From the NCBI RefSeq assembly GCF_005938645.2, contig NZ_CP042171.1, positions 992,001 to 1,056,000 on the forward strand: a stretch of 64,000 nt of DNA, given 5' to 3'. The stretch comes from Pedobacter sp. KBS0701 (GTDB lineage Bacteria; Bacteroidota; Bacteroidia; Sphingobacteriales; Sphingobacteriaceae). Below the pieces are notes generated by a model. That model ran no database searches. It saw only the letters and a list, made by a program, of their open reading frames with translations, and was not told the origin of the DNA. A program made the position numbers and the translations under genes. This document shows, in pieces, positions 1-9,006 of this stretch (its first letter is position 1; every line of letters begins with the position of its first letter).

Positions 1-1484
1 GAGTTCCAGAATTCTTGTGTATTGGCTTGATAGGCAGCATCTTTAAACATGCCTACAATTTTGCCATCCTTAATTTCATAGGCCAACTGTGCGCTGAACT
101 GGAAATTATAACGCTGTTGATCGATAGAATAAGAGTTACGTCCAAACATATAGATCCCTTTCTCTACATTTTTAACCATATCGGCAGCACTCAGGGCTGC
201 ATTTCCAGGGGCTAATGAAACGTTTGGCATCCTTTGGAACTGAATACTGTCCCAGCTATCTGCATAGCAACAACCCTGTGATTCTTTTAAGCCTAAGATA
301 TGTGCCTGATCGCGGATGGTCTGATAATTCACCAAAATCCCATCTTTAATAATATCCCATTGGCCACATTTTACGCCTTCATCATCATAACCTACGGCAC
401 CTAAAGAACCTGTTTCCAGTTTATCTGCAATAATGTTTACTTCTTTACTCCCGAAATTGAATTTTTTGCTTTCCCATTTATCCAGCGTTAAGAAACTGGT
501 TCCTGCATAATTGGCTTCATAACCCAAAACACGGTCGAGTTCTGTAGGATGACCAACCGATTCATGTATGGTTAAAAACAGGTGTGAAGGATCTAAAACC
601 AGGTCGTATTTACCAGGGGCAGCAGGTTTGGCTTTTAGTTTTTCATCAACATGTACCGCGGCTTCACTGACATCTTCCAGAATATCGTAGCGCTTTTTGT
701 ACATCGTAACCGGACCACCTTTAATTTTTTCTTCGTCTTTTGGTTTCAGGTATTCAAAGCCCATCCCCATTGGTGCACTTAAGGCATTTCTGGTTTCGAA
801 CTTACCACTGCCCGCATCCGTTTTAGTTAGGGTAAAGGTTGGCCATATCCTGTGGATATCCTGATCGATATAAGAACCATCGGTTGATGCAAAATATTTC
901 TGCTCATTGATCATAAACAAATTGGAACTGATGTATTTTGCACCGCCCTTCATGGCCTCACTATTTACCTTTAAAAGCAGGTCAACTTTGTCGGCAATGG
1001 GTACCTCAAAGGTATTAATTTCGATCGGTGTTTTCCAGCTTACCTCTCCAAAACCCTTTTGCGGAGCCAGCTGAACAGGTTCTTCCATCAATTTGGCATT
1101 TCCTTTAGCAATGGCTACGGCAGCCTCTGCGGCTTTGGCAATACTGGCATCATCCATATTATTGGTGGCAGCAAAGCCCCAGCTCCCGTTGGCAATTACG
1201 CGTACACCCAAACCGTAAGATTCGGAATTGGAGATGTTTTCTACCCGTGTTTCCCTGGTTGCTACAACCTGGTTCAGGTACCGGCCTATACGCACATCGG
1301 CATAAGTTGCACCTTTGCTTTTTGCGGCGTTAAGGGCAATATCGGCCATTTTTTTCTTTAGAGCAAGATCAACAGGGGTTAAAGATTCTTCAACAGAGAT
1401 AATTTTGCCAAAGGCAGGCATATTGGGCACCATGCTGGCACCGAGGCCAACACCTGTCATGTATAGGAAATCTCTTCTTCTCAA
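1..1484 (-). CDS. tldD: TldD-like metallopeptidase, second paralogue (C-terminus cut by window edge)
   Basis: TldD family zinc metallopeptidase subunit, expected to act with a TldE/PmbA partner on peptides or modified proteins. About 494 residues are visible; compared with the paralogue at 2976-4610 roughly the last 50 are missing. The HESVGH zinc motif is present and the sequence follows the paralogue closely throughout. No ATG lies at the expected start: an in-frame stop precedes it, and a TTG at 1482-1484 gives LRRRDFLYMTG, which aligns with MKRKDFLYLSG of the paralogue. I therefore choose TTG; the internal ATG would lose the conserved lead. The RRRDFL segment before a hydrophobic stretch looks like a Tat signal, so export is possible. 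It lies 172 bp downstream of pmbA, separated by a palindromic repeat. Confidence 0.9.
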   Translation of the reverse strand, partial: MRRRDFLYMTGVGLGASMVPNMPAFGKIISVEESLTPVDLALKKKMADIALNAAKSKGATYADVRIGRYLNQVVATRETRVENISNSESYGLGVRVIANGSWGFAATNNMDDASIAKAAEAAVAIAKGNAKLMEEPVQLAPQKGFGEVSWKTPIEINTFEVPIADKVDLLLKVNSEAMKGGAKYISSNLFMINEQKYFASTDGSYIDQDIHRIWPTFTLTKTDAGSGKFETRNALSAPMGMGFEYLKPKDEEKIKGGPVTMYKKRYDILEDVSEAAVHVDEKLKAKPAAPGKYDLVLDPSHLFLTIHESVGHPTELDRVLGYEANYAGTSFLTLDKWESKKFNFGSKEVNIIADKLETGSLGAVGYDDEGVKCGQWDIIKDGILVNYQTIRDQAHILGLKESQGCCYADSWDSIQFQRMPNVSLAPGNAALSAADMVKNVEKGIYMFGRNSYSIDQQRYNFQFSAQLAYEIKDGKIVGMFKDAAYQANTQEFWN

Positions 1485-1551
1485 TTTTAAATGTTTTTAT
1501 AAGTTGTTTTCAGCCCTTCGACTTCGCTCAAGGTGACATTCCTAAAAAGGT

Positions 1552-1620
1552 CGTCATTCTCGCGCAGGCGGGAATCTTAAAGCGCTTGCATTACGATTCC
1601 CAATCAAGTTGGGAATGACG
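1552..1620. repeat. Palindromic intergenic repeat (GTCATTCTCGCGCAGGCGGG family)
   Basis: The ends GTCATTC and GAATGAC and the internal GGGAATC / GATTCCC segments are complementary, so the 69 bases can fold as a branched hairpin. A second, interrupted copy lies at 18607-18725. It sits between pmbA and the downstream tldD and may end or process the transcript. Confidence 0.8.
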
Positions 1621-1656
1621 AACCGCCTGAAATTGTATCTTAAAATGACAAATATG

Positions 1657-2973
1657 TTAAATCGCATCCGATAGTGAAGTAAACGTAAAATCGCGGATTT
1701 TCATTGGCGGGATCAATCCGCTGCCTGTTCTTACGGGTTTACCCAATGCTTCTACATTGTTCAACATAATTACCGGACTCTCATTAAATCTGAAATTCTT
1801 GATCGGGAATTTAATTTCGCCGTTTTCAATGTAGAAAGTGCCGTCACGTGTTAATCCGGTCAGTAATAAGGTTTGTGGATCTACCGAACGGATGTACCAG
1901 AAACGGGTAACCAATATGCCTTTTTCGGTACTTTTGATCAGATCTTCCAACGATTGTGTTCCGCCTTCGATGATCATGCTGCGGCTAAAAGGAAGCGGTT
2001 GAACATTTTTCTGTGCAGCCCAATATCTTGAATAAGAAAGGTTTTTAACTACCCCTTTTTCTACCCATTGCGTTCTTTTTACGGGTAAACCTTCGCTGGT
2101 AAAAGTTGAAGACGGGATTTCGGTATTCATGGGATCAGAATAGATATTTACGTTTTCTGAGAACAATTGCTCCCCTAAATGTGTACCACCTCCTTTTTTG
2201 CTCATAAAGCTCCGGCCTTCGTCGGCACTTCTGGCATCAAAACCCCTGAACATATTACCAATGATATCGCTGGCTGCAAGCGGTTCTAAAATGACAGTAT
2301 ATTTTCCGGGTTCAATGGCTTTTGCACCTGCAGAACCATTGGCTTTGCTTGCTGCAATTTTGCTAAGTGCCAGCGTATCCATTTTATCGAGGTCATTAAA
2401 ACCTTGTTCAACATAACCCGATCCTGTTCCTTGCTTGTTTCTAACGGTTACCGAAAAAGAAACATCAGTACCTTTATTGTAGGCAAATAAACCTTTGGAG
2501 TTCATGATCGCGTTAAAACGGGTTGAGTTTTCCAGGAAACCAGCCGCATCTAAACCAGCTGTCTTTGATACACTTAAACTTTTTCCTACCATTTCGGCCC
2601 TGGTATCGGGAGTCATGGCGGCAGTTTTAGCATTGTATGTATTCGATTCTGCAAAAGTCTGTGGACCCAATGGAGGCATAAACTCGGGGTTTTCTGGTGC
2701 CAGCATAGCCAGTTCTTCTGCTCTTTTTACCACTTTTTGCAAAGAGGCGTCATCAAATTCGTTGATGGTAGCAGCACCTGTTTTTTTACCAAAAGTTGAG
2801 CTTACCCCTAAACTCATGGTACTGATCTGTCCTGCGGTAGAAACGGCATTACGTGCATAACGGATATTTCCGCCGTCAGAACCGTTTAAACTCACTTCGC
2901 AGTGATCGGCTTTAGAAAAACCGATTACTTTTTTTAATATCGCCTGGGCTTCTTCCTTACTTAATATGGCCAT
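1657..2973 (-). CDS. pmbA: TldE/PmbA-like protein
   Basis: 438 residues of the TldD/PmbA superfamily without an HExxxH motif, which identifies it as the non-catalytic TldE/PmbA partner; the E. coli pair matures microcin B17 and degrades unfolded CcdA. The C-terminal third holds the conserved barrel segments (for example the RTGSGLIPPMKIRDF region). The start codon is 2 nt beyond the stop of the upstream tldD at 2976, which implies translational coupling and complex formation. No signal peptide is visible, unlike both flanking TldD proteins. Function as the partner subunit is inferred from family and position; the substrate is unknown. Confidence 0.92.
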   Translation of the reverse strand: MAILSKEEAQAILKKVIGFSKADHCEVSLNGSDGGNIRYARNAVSTAGQISTMSLGVSSTFGKKTGAATINEFDDASLQKVVKRAEELAMLAPENPEFMPPLGPQTFAESNTYNAKTAAMTPDTRAEMVGKSLSVSKTAGLDAAGFLENSTRFNAIMNSKGLFAYNKGTDVSFSVTVRNKQGTGSGYVEQGFNDLDKMDTLALSKIAASKANGSAGAKAIEPGKYTVILEPLAASDIIGNMFRGFDARSADEGRSFMSKKGGGTHLGEQLFSENVNIYSDPMNTEIPSSTFTSEGLPVKRTQWVEKGVVKNLSYSRYWAAQKNVQPLPFSRSMIIEGGTQSLEDLIKSTEKGILVTRFWYIRSVDPQTLLLTGLTRDGTFYIENGEIKFPIKNFRFNESPVIMLNNVEALGKPVRTGSGLIPPMKIRDFTFTSLSDAI

Positions 2974-2975
2974 AA

Positions 2976-4610
2976 TTATATTTTTCTTGCTGTATTGATA
3001 ACATTAACTCCATTAAACCGCGCAGTAGAACTGCCATGAGAAACGGCACTGCTTTGAGAAGGCTGACCTTTTCCATCATTAAACGAGCCACCTAAGCGGT
3101 AATCGCTTTGATCGCAGATGGCGTTGCAGGAGTTCCAGAATTCTTGTGTATTGGCCTGGTAAGCCACATCGTTAAGCATACCAACGATTTTACCTTCTTT
3201 AATTTCGTAGAAAATCTGTCCGCCGAACTGGAAATTATAGCGTTGTTGGTCGATAGAAAAACTGCCATCGCCGATGATGTAAATGCCTTTTTCTACATTT
3301 TTGATCATGTCATCAACACTTAGTTTTTCTTTGCCAGGTTGAAGTGAAACATTCGGCATACGCTGGAACTGTACATCATCCCAGCCCTGCGAGTAGCAGC
3401 AACCGTTCGATTCTGTTAAGCCGATAATGTGTGCCTGATCGCGGATGGCCTGATAACTTACCAGAATCCCGTCTTTGATCAGATCCCATTTTTTGCATTT
3501 TACGCCTTCATCATCATAACCCACAGCGCCTAAAGAACCAACCTGGGTTTTATCGGCCACAATGTTTACTTTATCACTTCCGAATTTGAATTTTTTTGAT
3601 TCCCATTTGTCTAAAGTAAGGAAACTGGTACCTGCATAATTGGCCTCATAACCTAAAACACGGTCGAGCTCGGTTGGGTGACCAACAGATTCGTGGATGG
3701 TTAACCAAAGGTGTGAAGGATCTAATACTAAATCATATTTACCTGGCTCAACCGATTTTGCCTTTACTTTTTCGTTGGCTACACGGGCAGCCTCCTTCAC
3801 ATCTTCGAGCATGTCATATCGGTCTTTATAACGGGTTACAATGCCGGTAACTTTATCTTCCGGACGGGCATGCATGTACTCGTAACCCTTTCCGCTTGGT
3901 GCGCTTAGGGCATTACGGGTTTTAAATTTACCCGATTCGCGGTCGACCTTGGTGACATTAAAAGTAGGATAAATGCGGTGAACATCCTGATCGATATAAG
4001 AACCATCAGTAGAAGCAAAATATTTTTGCTCATTAACGGCGAAAATAACGGAGTTTACAAAGTTGGCCCCGTTCTGCATCGCTATATCATTCACATTTAA
4101 AAGCAGGTCTACTTTCTCTTTTACCGGAACTTCAAAGGCATTGATTTCGATCGGTGTTTTCCAGCTTACCTCGCCATAACCTTTTTGAGGAGCGAGCTGA
4201 ACAGGCTCTCCCTGGATCTTCGCATTGGCTTTTGCCACAGCAACTGCTTGTTCGGCTGCTTTGGCAATGGCATCTTTGGTTACATTGTTTGTGGCAGCGA
4301 AGCCCCAGCAGCCATTGGCCAAAACACGGATACCTACACCATACGATTCGGTATTGGCAACACCTTGAACACGTTTTTCGCGGGTGGCCACGAATTGGTT
4401 TAAATAACGCCCGATGCGGATATCAGCATAAGTTGCACCTTTCGATTTTGCCGCATTAAGGGCGACGTCGGCCAGTTCCTTTTTAATTTTTACATCTACT
4501 CCGTCTAAAGCCTGTAAGGGATCTATTGGAGTTCCGAATGCAGAAAGGTCGGGAAGGAGTAAGGCACCCATACCCATTCCGGATAAGTAGAGGAAATCTT
4601 TTCTTTTCAA
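2976..4610 (-). CDS. tldD: TldD-like zinc metallopeptidase, first paralogue
   Basis: 544 residues with HESVGH at 306-311, the zinc-binding HExxxH of the TldD family. The N-terminus MKRKDFLYLSGMGMGALLLP resembles a Tat signal in which one arginine of the pair is lysine (KRKDFL); cleavage or anchoring is not certain. It is the first gene of the tldD-pmbA-tldD set. Lengths of about 480 are usual for cytoplasmic TldD, and the extra residues are the N-terminal lead. The two TldD copies are clearly homologous over their full visible length, suggesting a local duplication around pmbA. Confidence 0.92.
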   Translation of the reverse strand: MKRKDFLYLSGMGMGALLLPDLSAFGTPIDPLQALDGVDVKIKKELADVALNAAKSKGATYADIRIGRYLNQFVATREKRVQGVANTESYGVGIRVLANGCWGFAATNNVTKDAIAKAAEQAVAVAKANAKIQGEPVQLAPQKGYGEVSWKTPIEINAFEVPVKEKVDLLLNVNDIAMQNGANFVNSVIFAVNEQKYFASTDGSYIDQDVHRIYPTFNVTKVDRESGKFKTRNALSAPSGKGYEYMHARPEDKVTGIVTRYKDRYDMLEDVKEAARVANEKVKAKSVEPGKYDLVLDPSHLWLTIHESVGHPTELDRVLGYEANYAGTSFLTLDKWESKKFKFGSDKVNIVADKTQVGSLGAVGYDDEGVKCKKWDLIKDGILVSYQAIRDQAHIIGLTESNGCCYSQGWDDVQFQRMPNVSLQPGKEKLSVDDMIKNVEKGIYIIGDGSFSIDQQRYNFQFGGQIFYEIKEGKIVGMLNDVAYQANTQEFWNSCNAICDQSDYRLGGSFNDGKGQPSQSSAVSHGSSTARFNGVNVINTARKI

Positions 4611-5086
4611 TTGGTTCAGTTTAGTTAGTTTACGTTCTCAATATAGCCAATTTTGGGGCTAAAAAGGCCAAGTTTATTATAACATTTTAGTTTCAAAGCT
4701 GAAAAAAGAGTTGTTTTTTCTATTGAGGTTTTTTTAGCCACAGATGAACACAGATTTTTTGCGTGTATTCTTTTTTGTCATTCTGAACGTAGTGAAGAAT
4801 CTTTTAATGATATATTATTTATTAAGCTGTTCTCCATTCGCTTTATTTTTCATCCTAAACGAAGTCGAAGGATAATTTAACCACATAAGGCATTTAAGTT
4901 ACATATAAGTCCAAAAGTACTTTCATTAGAAACAAATGTTAGTGTGATTTCTAACACACCTGACTTCGTCATTTCGGCTGAAGCTGCTGGTTTTTCATCA
5001 GTAGTGGAATTGAGAATCTGTTTTAAGAGGTTTTATTGTTAGATCTCTCCATTTCGCTTTGCTTCAGTCGAGATGACGAATCGATT
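4611..5086. repeat. Repeat-bearing intergenic region
   Basis: No convincing gene. It contains a GTCATTCTGAACGTAGTGAAG repeat near 4778-4800, an AACGAAGTCGAAGGATAATT variant near 4857-4877 and a GATCTCTCCATTTCGC...CAGTCGAGATGACGA element near 5042-5080 just past the stop of the 5087 gene. It must carry the promoter of the tldD operon (minus strand, near 4611-4700), which I could not place with confidence. Confidence 0.6.
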
Positions 5087-6871
5087 TTAAAAAGCCAAAA
5101 TCCTCGCTTCATACCATAGGAAGGCAGCAGCGAATAAGAATGCGGCAAAGAACCACCAGATTGATACTTCTTCTGTTAATACAATATCCGCTAACTGTGT
5201 TTTAGTGTCGATCTGGCTTAAATTCTGGATAAACTGATGCGTATCGTTTAAAGTTTGCTGGTATTTCAGCGCTTGCCAGTCGTTTTTTCGATAAATATAG
5301 ATCGGCTCGATCGTTTGATTTACCTGTAGGTTAGTCCAGCCCGACTTTTGGGGCCAATAAAGCGCATCCCATTGGAAAGGAAGTTCCATATTTTGTCTCG
5401 GGCTAAGTTGAACGTCATCGACCTTCAAGATTGGTAATTTGCCCGCTGCTGATAAATCTGTAATAATCCTCGTTTTTTGATTCACAACAGGGAATTGGGG
5501 GATGATGTTAACCGATTGGATATCGTTTCTTTTTCTTGCTGCACTGGCCAAAAGTTTAGACCAATAGGCGGCATAATCTGTTTTTTCTCCTGAAAGTATC
5601 CAGTTGTATGTGGAAGAAAGTGCAGAGACTAATATTTTGCCATAACCGTTGATGGTGCTAGTTACCAACGTTTTTCCGCTTACATCAGCAATAACCGGCT
5701 GCTCATTTTGGTTTGTCTTTAAAAATAATCCTTGTTCGATCTGCAATGGACTAAACTTGAAATGATCCTCTGCAAGCATTAAATTAAGTTTTTTTCCTTT
5801 TAAAGGAGGAATTTCAAACCTGTTGGATTTACCACTTAGCGTTGTTAAAGCTTTTGAGTCTGTTACCCTGATTAATAAGCCCATTCCGTTATTAATGGCA
5901 ATATTTATCGAAGACCTTTCGCCGGAACTTAAGGCGGCCAATTCTTCTTCGTCAATAATAAGGATGTCAAATTTTTTTAAAGCTGAAGTACTGATCTGGT
6001 TGAGATTCACGCTATCCAGGTTCAGGAAATCGGATGCATATTTATTCTTACTGATCTGACTTCTGAAAGCCAGCGGATATTGATTTTCATACAGCCAGTT
6101 TTTTAAGAATTTATATTCAAAATCGGGAAAAGAGGCTAAAATCAGTACTTTCATCGGTGTCTGATCACCAACCTGTACCGGCAAAGGTTCTTTGGCCAGG
6201 GTATCGTTTTTTTGTAAAGCAATTATTTCGTAAACAGCTTTGCCTAATTGTTTTGGATGGGTTTTAAGTGAAAAGGATTTACTCGATTCCGCTTCAACAG
6301 TCGTAGAATCTACCGCTTTGCCTAAACCTTTGAGCACGAGTTTAACCGCTTGATTGCTGGTATTTTGATAGGTTCCCTGAACATTCAGCACCTCGCTTGT
6401 TTTTAATTTTGCTGGCCAAGTGGCCACAACAATACCATTTGGGCTTATTGATGGGTGGAAATTAACCTGATAGTCTTTTAGATTTTCCAGTTCAACCTTA
6501 CTTAAACCATAACCGTAAATGTTCAGTTTCCGGATATTTGGTTTCGATTTCAAGAAATAGGAGAGGTCGGAAAGGATTATGGCTTTCTCATTTTTTAAAT
6601 CTACCGATGGAAGTGCATATTTTTTTTCCTTTAGTTTTGCTACAGAATCGGGATTTGTGCCGTCGGTGAGTAAAATAATTTCATCAGGATTTTGTTTTAG
6701 GTGTGTTTCGTATCTGATCGGTACAATTAACAGGACAAAACAGCCCATGGCAACGATATTCGCTAAAATTCGCCATATTAATCTGGCCCGGTTTGCCCTG
6801 CGCACCTCTTTGTAAAGTAAAAAGGCCATTAATAATAAACCAGCCAGTATAGCGATGTATTTAAATTCCAT
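5087..6871 (-). CDS. Membrane protein of unknown function, last gene of the MoxR/Bat-type operon
   Basis: 594 residues. Two hydrophobic segments lie near residues 5-20 and 33-52 and a C-terminal one near 570-590, with a large extracytoplasmic-looking middle. The middle region around residues 240-350 (MKVLILASFPDFEYKF, then DILIIDEEELAAL) resembles a glutamine-amidotransferase-like fold as often seen in Bat-associated proteins, but no catalytic triad is evident. It begins 2 nt after the stop of the DUF4175 gene, so it is co-translated with the MoxR operon. I do not recognise a named family; a role in envelope stress or complex assembly with MoxR is only inferred from context. Confidence 0.8.
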   Translation of the reverse strand: MEFKYIAILAGLLLMAFLLYKEVRRANRARLIWRILANIVAMGCFVLLIVPIRYETHLKQNPDEIILLTDGTNPDSVAKLKEKKYALPSVDLKNEKAIILSDLSYFLKSKPNIRKLNIYGYGLSKVELENLKDYQVNFHPSISPNGIVVATWPAKLKTSEVLNVQGTYQNTSNQAVKLVLKGLGKAVDSTTVEAESSKSFSLKTHPKQLGKAVYEIIALQKNDTLAKEPLPVQVGDQTPMKVLILASFPDFEYKFLKNWLYENQYPLAFRSQISKNKYASDFLNLDSVNLNQISTSALKKFDILIIDEEELAALSSGERSSINIAINNGMGLLIRVTDSKALTTLSGKSNRFEIPPLKGKKLNLMLAEDHFKFSPLQIEQGLFLKTNQNEQPVIADVSGKTLVTSTINGYGKILVSALSSTYNWILSGEKTDYAAYWSKLLASAARKRNDIQSVNIIPQFPVVNQKTRIITDLSAAGKLPILKVDDVQLSPRQNMELPFQWDALYWPQKSGWTNLQVNQTIEPIYIYRKNDWQALKYQQTLNDTHQFIQNLSQIDTKTQLADIVLTEEVSIWWFFAAFLFAAAFLWYEARILAF

Positions 6872-6873
6872 AT

Positions 6874-9006
6874 CTATCTGCCTGCTTTATTGAGGTTATT
6901 AAAATAGTCCTGGTACAATGCCGAAGCTGGGCCAGCACTTTGTGTTTGCGGTTTGGCCGGTTCGACATTGATCATTTTCTGTATGGCCTGCTGCACCACA
7001 TCGATATCTTTAAGCATTGGTTTATTTGCTGCGCCTAACCTCCTTAAACTTGTTAGGGCATTTAAATAGGTTGAGGGATGATCTGCAGCAGCACCGATCA
7101 TGTATTTTTCTGTTTCGCCAAGCAAGAACCGATCTTGATCATTAAAATTTTTACCAGTTTTTCTGTTTTCTAATAAGGCAAGCACCGTTTTTAAATAAAC
7201 CGTTCGTTTTTCTTTTTGCTCGAAAGTCATTTTCTGCACGGGTTGTGTAATTTTATCCAGCTCACCACTTAAACGTTTCTCCGGTTTTAAAGCTGAAACT
7301 TTAACTGTGGTTTTAGCTACATAGGCCCGCGATTTCTGTTGCAGGTCTTTGAGCAATCTCAATGCTTTATATTCGTAAGGTAATGCTTCCTGTGGTTTGT
7401 AAGTCCGTAAACGCAACTCAGCATTCCACATTTCGGTTAAAACGGCTTTTAATTGCACTTTCATTTCGGGTTCGAAAAAAGTGGCATCTTCAGCGATATC
7501 ATGTTTATGGGCATATTTGTCCATAATTGTACTTACATCACCAAATTTTTCACCTTCAGCTTTGTGTTCAGTAAGTTCATCATGGTCGTCGTGATCACCG
7601 CCGATTTCAGTTTCGTTCTCTTCACCTAAAAACTGCCCGTAACGCAACCTTAATAACTTTTGATCAATACCCAGGTCGTTACTTCTGGTTTTAAAAGTTG
7701 CAGCAGGCAATGTTGATTGTTCTTTTAATAATTTTTCGGTATCAATAATGATCTGTCTTTCGCTCCTGAAATATTCGGGAACGAGGTTAACGCCATTGGT
7801 CATGCCTGCCAAACTCATTAGCTCAGTAGTATCTACGATCGAAACAAAGTAAACATCTGAACGGCTCGATTGACCATGGTTATCCATCGCTTTGATGAAA
7901 AAATAAAGCTCATTACCCGGTTTCATGCCAAGGCTTTTTAAATCAATCAGTTTGCTAAGCGCAATGCTTTTTTTGTTGTCGAAATTGGTGTTAAAAGAGA
8001 GTTTTTTCTCGGTAAAACTTACGCCTTCCCCTTTTCCACTGGCCATGGTTGCGGAGATAAAAGCATCGTTAATGCCATAGTCATCTGTAAGTGATACGTT
8101 TAGGTTAATCCTTTGCGGCTGACCGATATCGATGATGGTGTGCTGTTTGGGATGCGTGATTTTAATGGCAACCGGCAGATCGGGAATCACTTCAATCTGG
8201 TAGAGATCTGATTTTTTGCCATCAAGATCCAGCTGGTAGAAGCCAGGTTTGTTGATGATCTTGCTATAAGTCCATTGCGTATGCGCTGCATTTAAAGCTT
8301 TTAAGGGCGCAATTTCATTATCGCTAAAAATAAGTTTTAACTTTTTAATGCCAGTGTTCGTCTCAATTTTCCAATTCACTGTAGCGCCTGTTTCGGCAGC
8401 AATGCTAAATTGCTTTTGTTTTCGTTCTGCTTTTCTGGTATAGGCCGGCGGAATGATGGTGGCGCTAAAAGTGGAAATCTCTGCAGGTATATTTTCTTTT
8501 ATCGCAGGAACCGGCTTTTGAATTTCCTCCGTAGTGGAATCTGTTTTGCTGATTTGAGGAATTTTTGTAATCCCAAAGCTGATGATCAATGCCACAACGA
8601 GTATCCCTAAACCAGAATATAACCTTTTAACGGGTTCTTTCGGCTGCGCCAAATTTGGAATGATGTTTTCTATTTTGTTGCGCTGCAGCTGTTGCAGCAT
8701 GGATAATTCTGTTTCGTTCTGAAGTAGTAAATCGGCACTTTCTTCCAGCTCGGGATAACGGTTATTAAGAAACCTCGAAACATCAAAGTCAGTAGTTCTC
8801 CAAACCGGTTTGCTGGATAATAAAATGGCGGCAACAATAGTGAAAATAACAGCAAAAATCCAGGCAGGTAAATGCAGCAGATAAAAACCTGTAACCGATA
8901 AAAGTAAAGCAATGCCTAACGCAATGGCAAGGGTGCCGGTCAGGTAAAAACTGATCCACCTTGTTTTCAGGTTACGTATCCAATTTTGTCCTTCAGTTTT
9001 TAACAT
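6874..9006 (-). CDS. DUF4175-like membrane protein
   Basis: About 710 residues from the ATG at 9004-9006 (MLKTEGQNWIRNLKTRW). A longer reading from 9042 would extend the overlap with the upstream gene to 50 bases, so I prefer the shorter one, which overlaps by 14. Two N-terminal hydrophobic segments (about residues 20-65) and a third near 140-155 are followed by a long soluble region with a His/Asp/Glu-rich patch (GGDHDDHDELTEH). The layout matches the large DUF4175 proteins encoded with MoxR, DUF58 and BatA-type genes in Bacteroidota. Biochemical function unknown. Confidence 0.8.
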   Translation of the reverse strand: MLKTEGQNWIRNLKTRWISFYLTGTLAIALGIALLLSVTGFYLLHLPAWIFAVIFTIVAAILLSSKPVWRTTDFDVSRFLNNRYPELEESADLLLQNETELSMLQQLQRNKIENIIPNLAQPKEPVKRLYSGLGILVVALIISFGITKIPQISKTDSTTEEIQKPVPAIKENIPAEISTFSATIIPPAYTRKAERKQKQFSIAAETGATVNWKIETNTGIKKLKLIFSDNEIAPLKALNAAHTQWTYSKIINKPGFYQLDLDGKKSDLYQIEVIPDLPVAIKITHPKQHTIIDIGQPQRINLNVSLTDDYGINDAFISATMASGKGEGVSFTEKKLSFNTNFDNKKSIALSKLIDLKSLGMKPGNELYFFIKAMDNHGQSSRSDVYFVSIVDTTELMSLAGMTNGVNLVPEYFRSERQIIIDTEKLLKEQSTLPAATFKTRSNDLGIDQKLLRLRYGQFLGEENETEIGGDHDDHDELTEHKAEGEKFGDVSTIMDKYAHKHDIAEDATFFEPEMKVQLKAVLTEMWNAELRLRTYKPQEALPYEYKALRLLKDLQQKSRAYVAKTTVKVSALKPEKRLSGELDKITQPVQKMTFEQKEKRTVYLKTVLALLENRKTGKNFNDQDRFLLGETEKYMIGAAADHPSTYLNALTSLRRLGAANKPMLKDIDVVQQAIQKMINVEPAKPQTQSAGPASALYQDYFNNLNKAGR

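Noticed and set aside
2198-2860. Plus-strand ORFs inside pmbA
   Set aside because: Antisense shadows of a clearly coding minus-strand gene, rich in Ser/Leu/Ala as expected for reversed frames.
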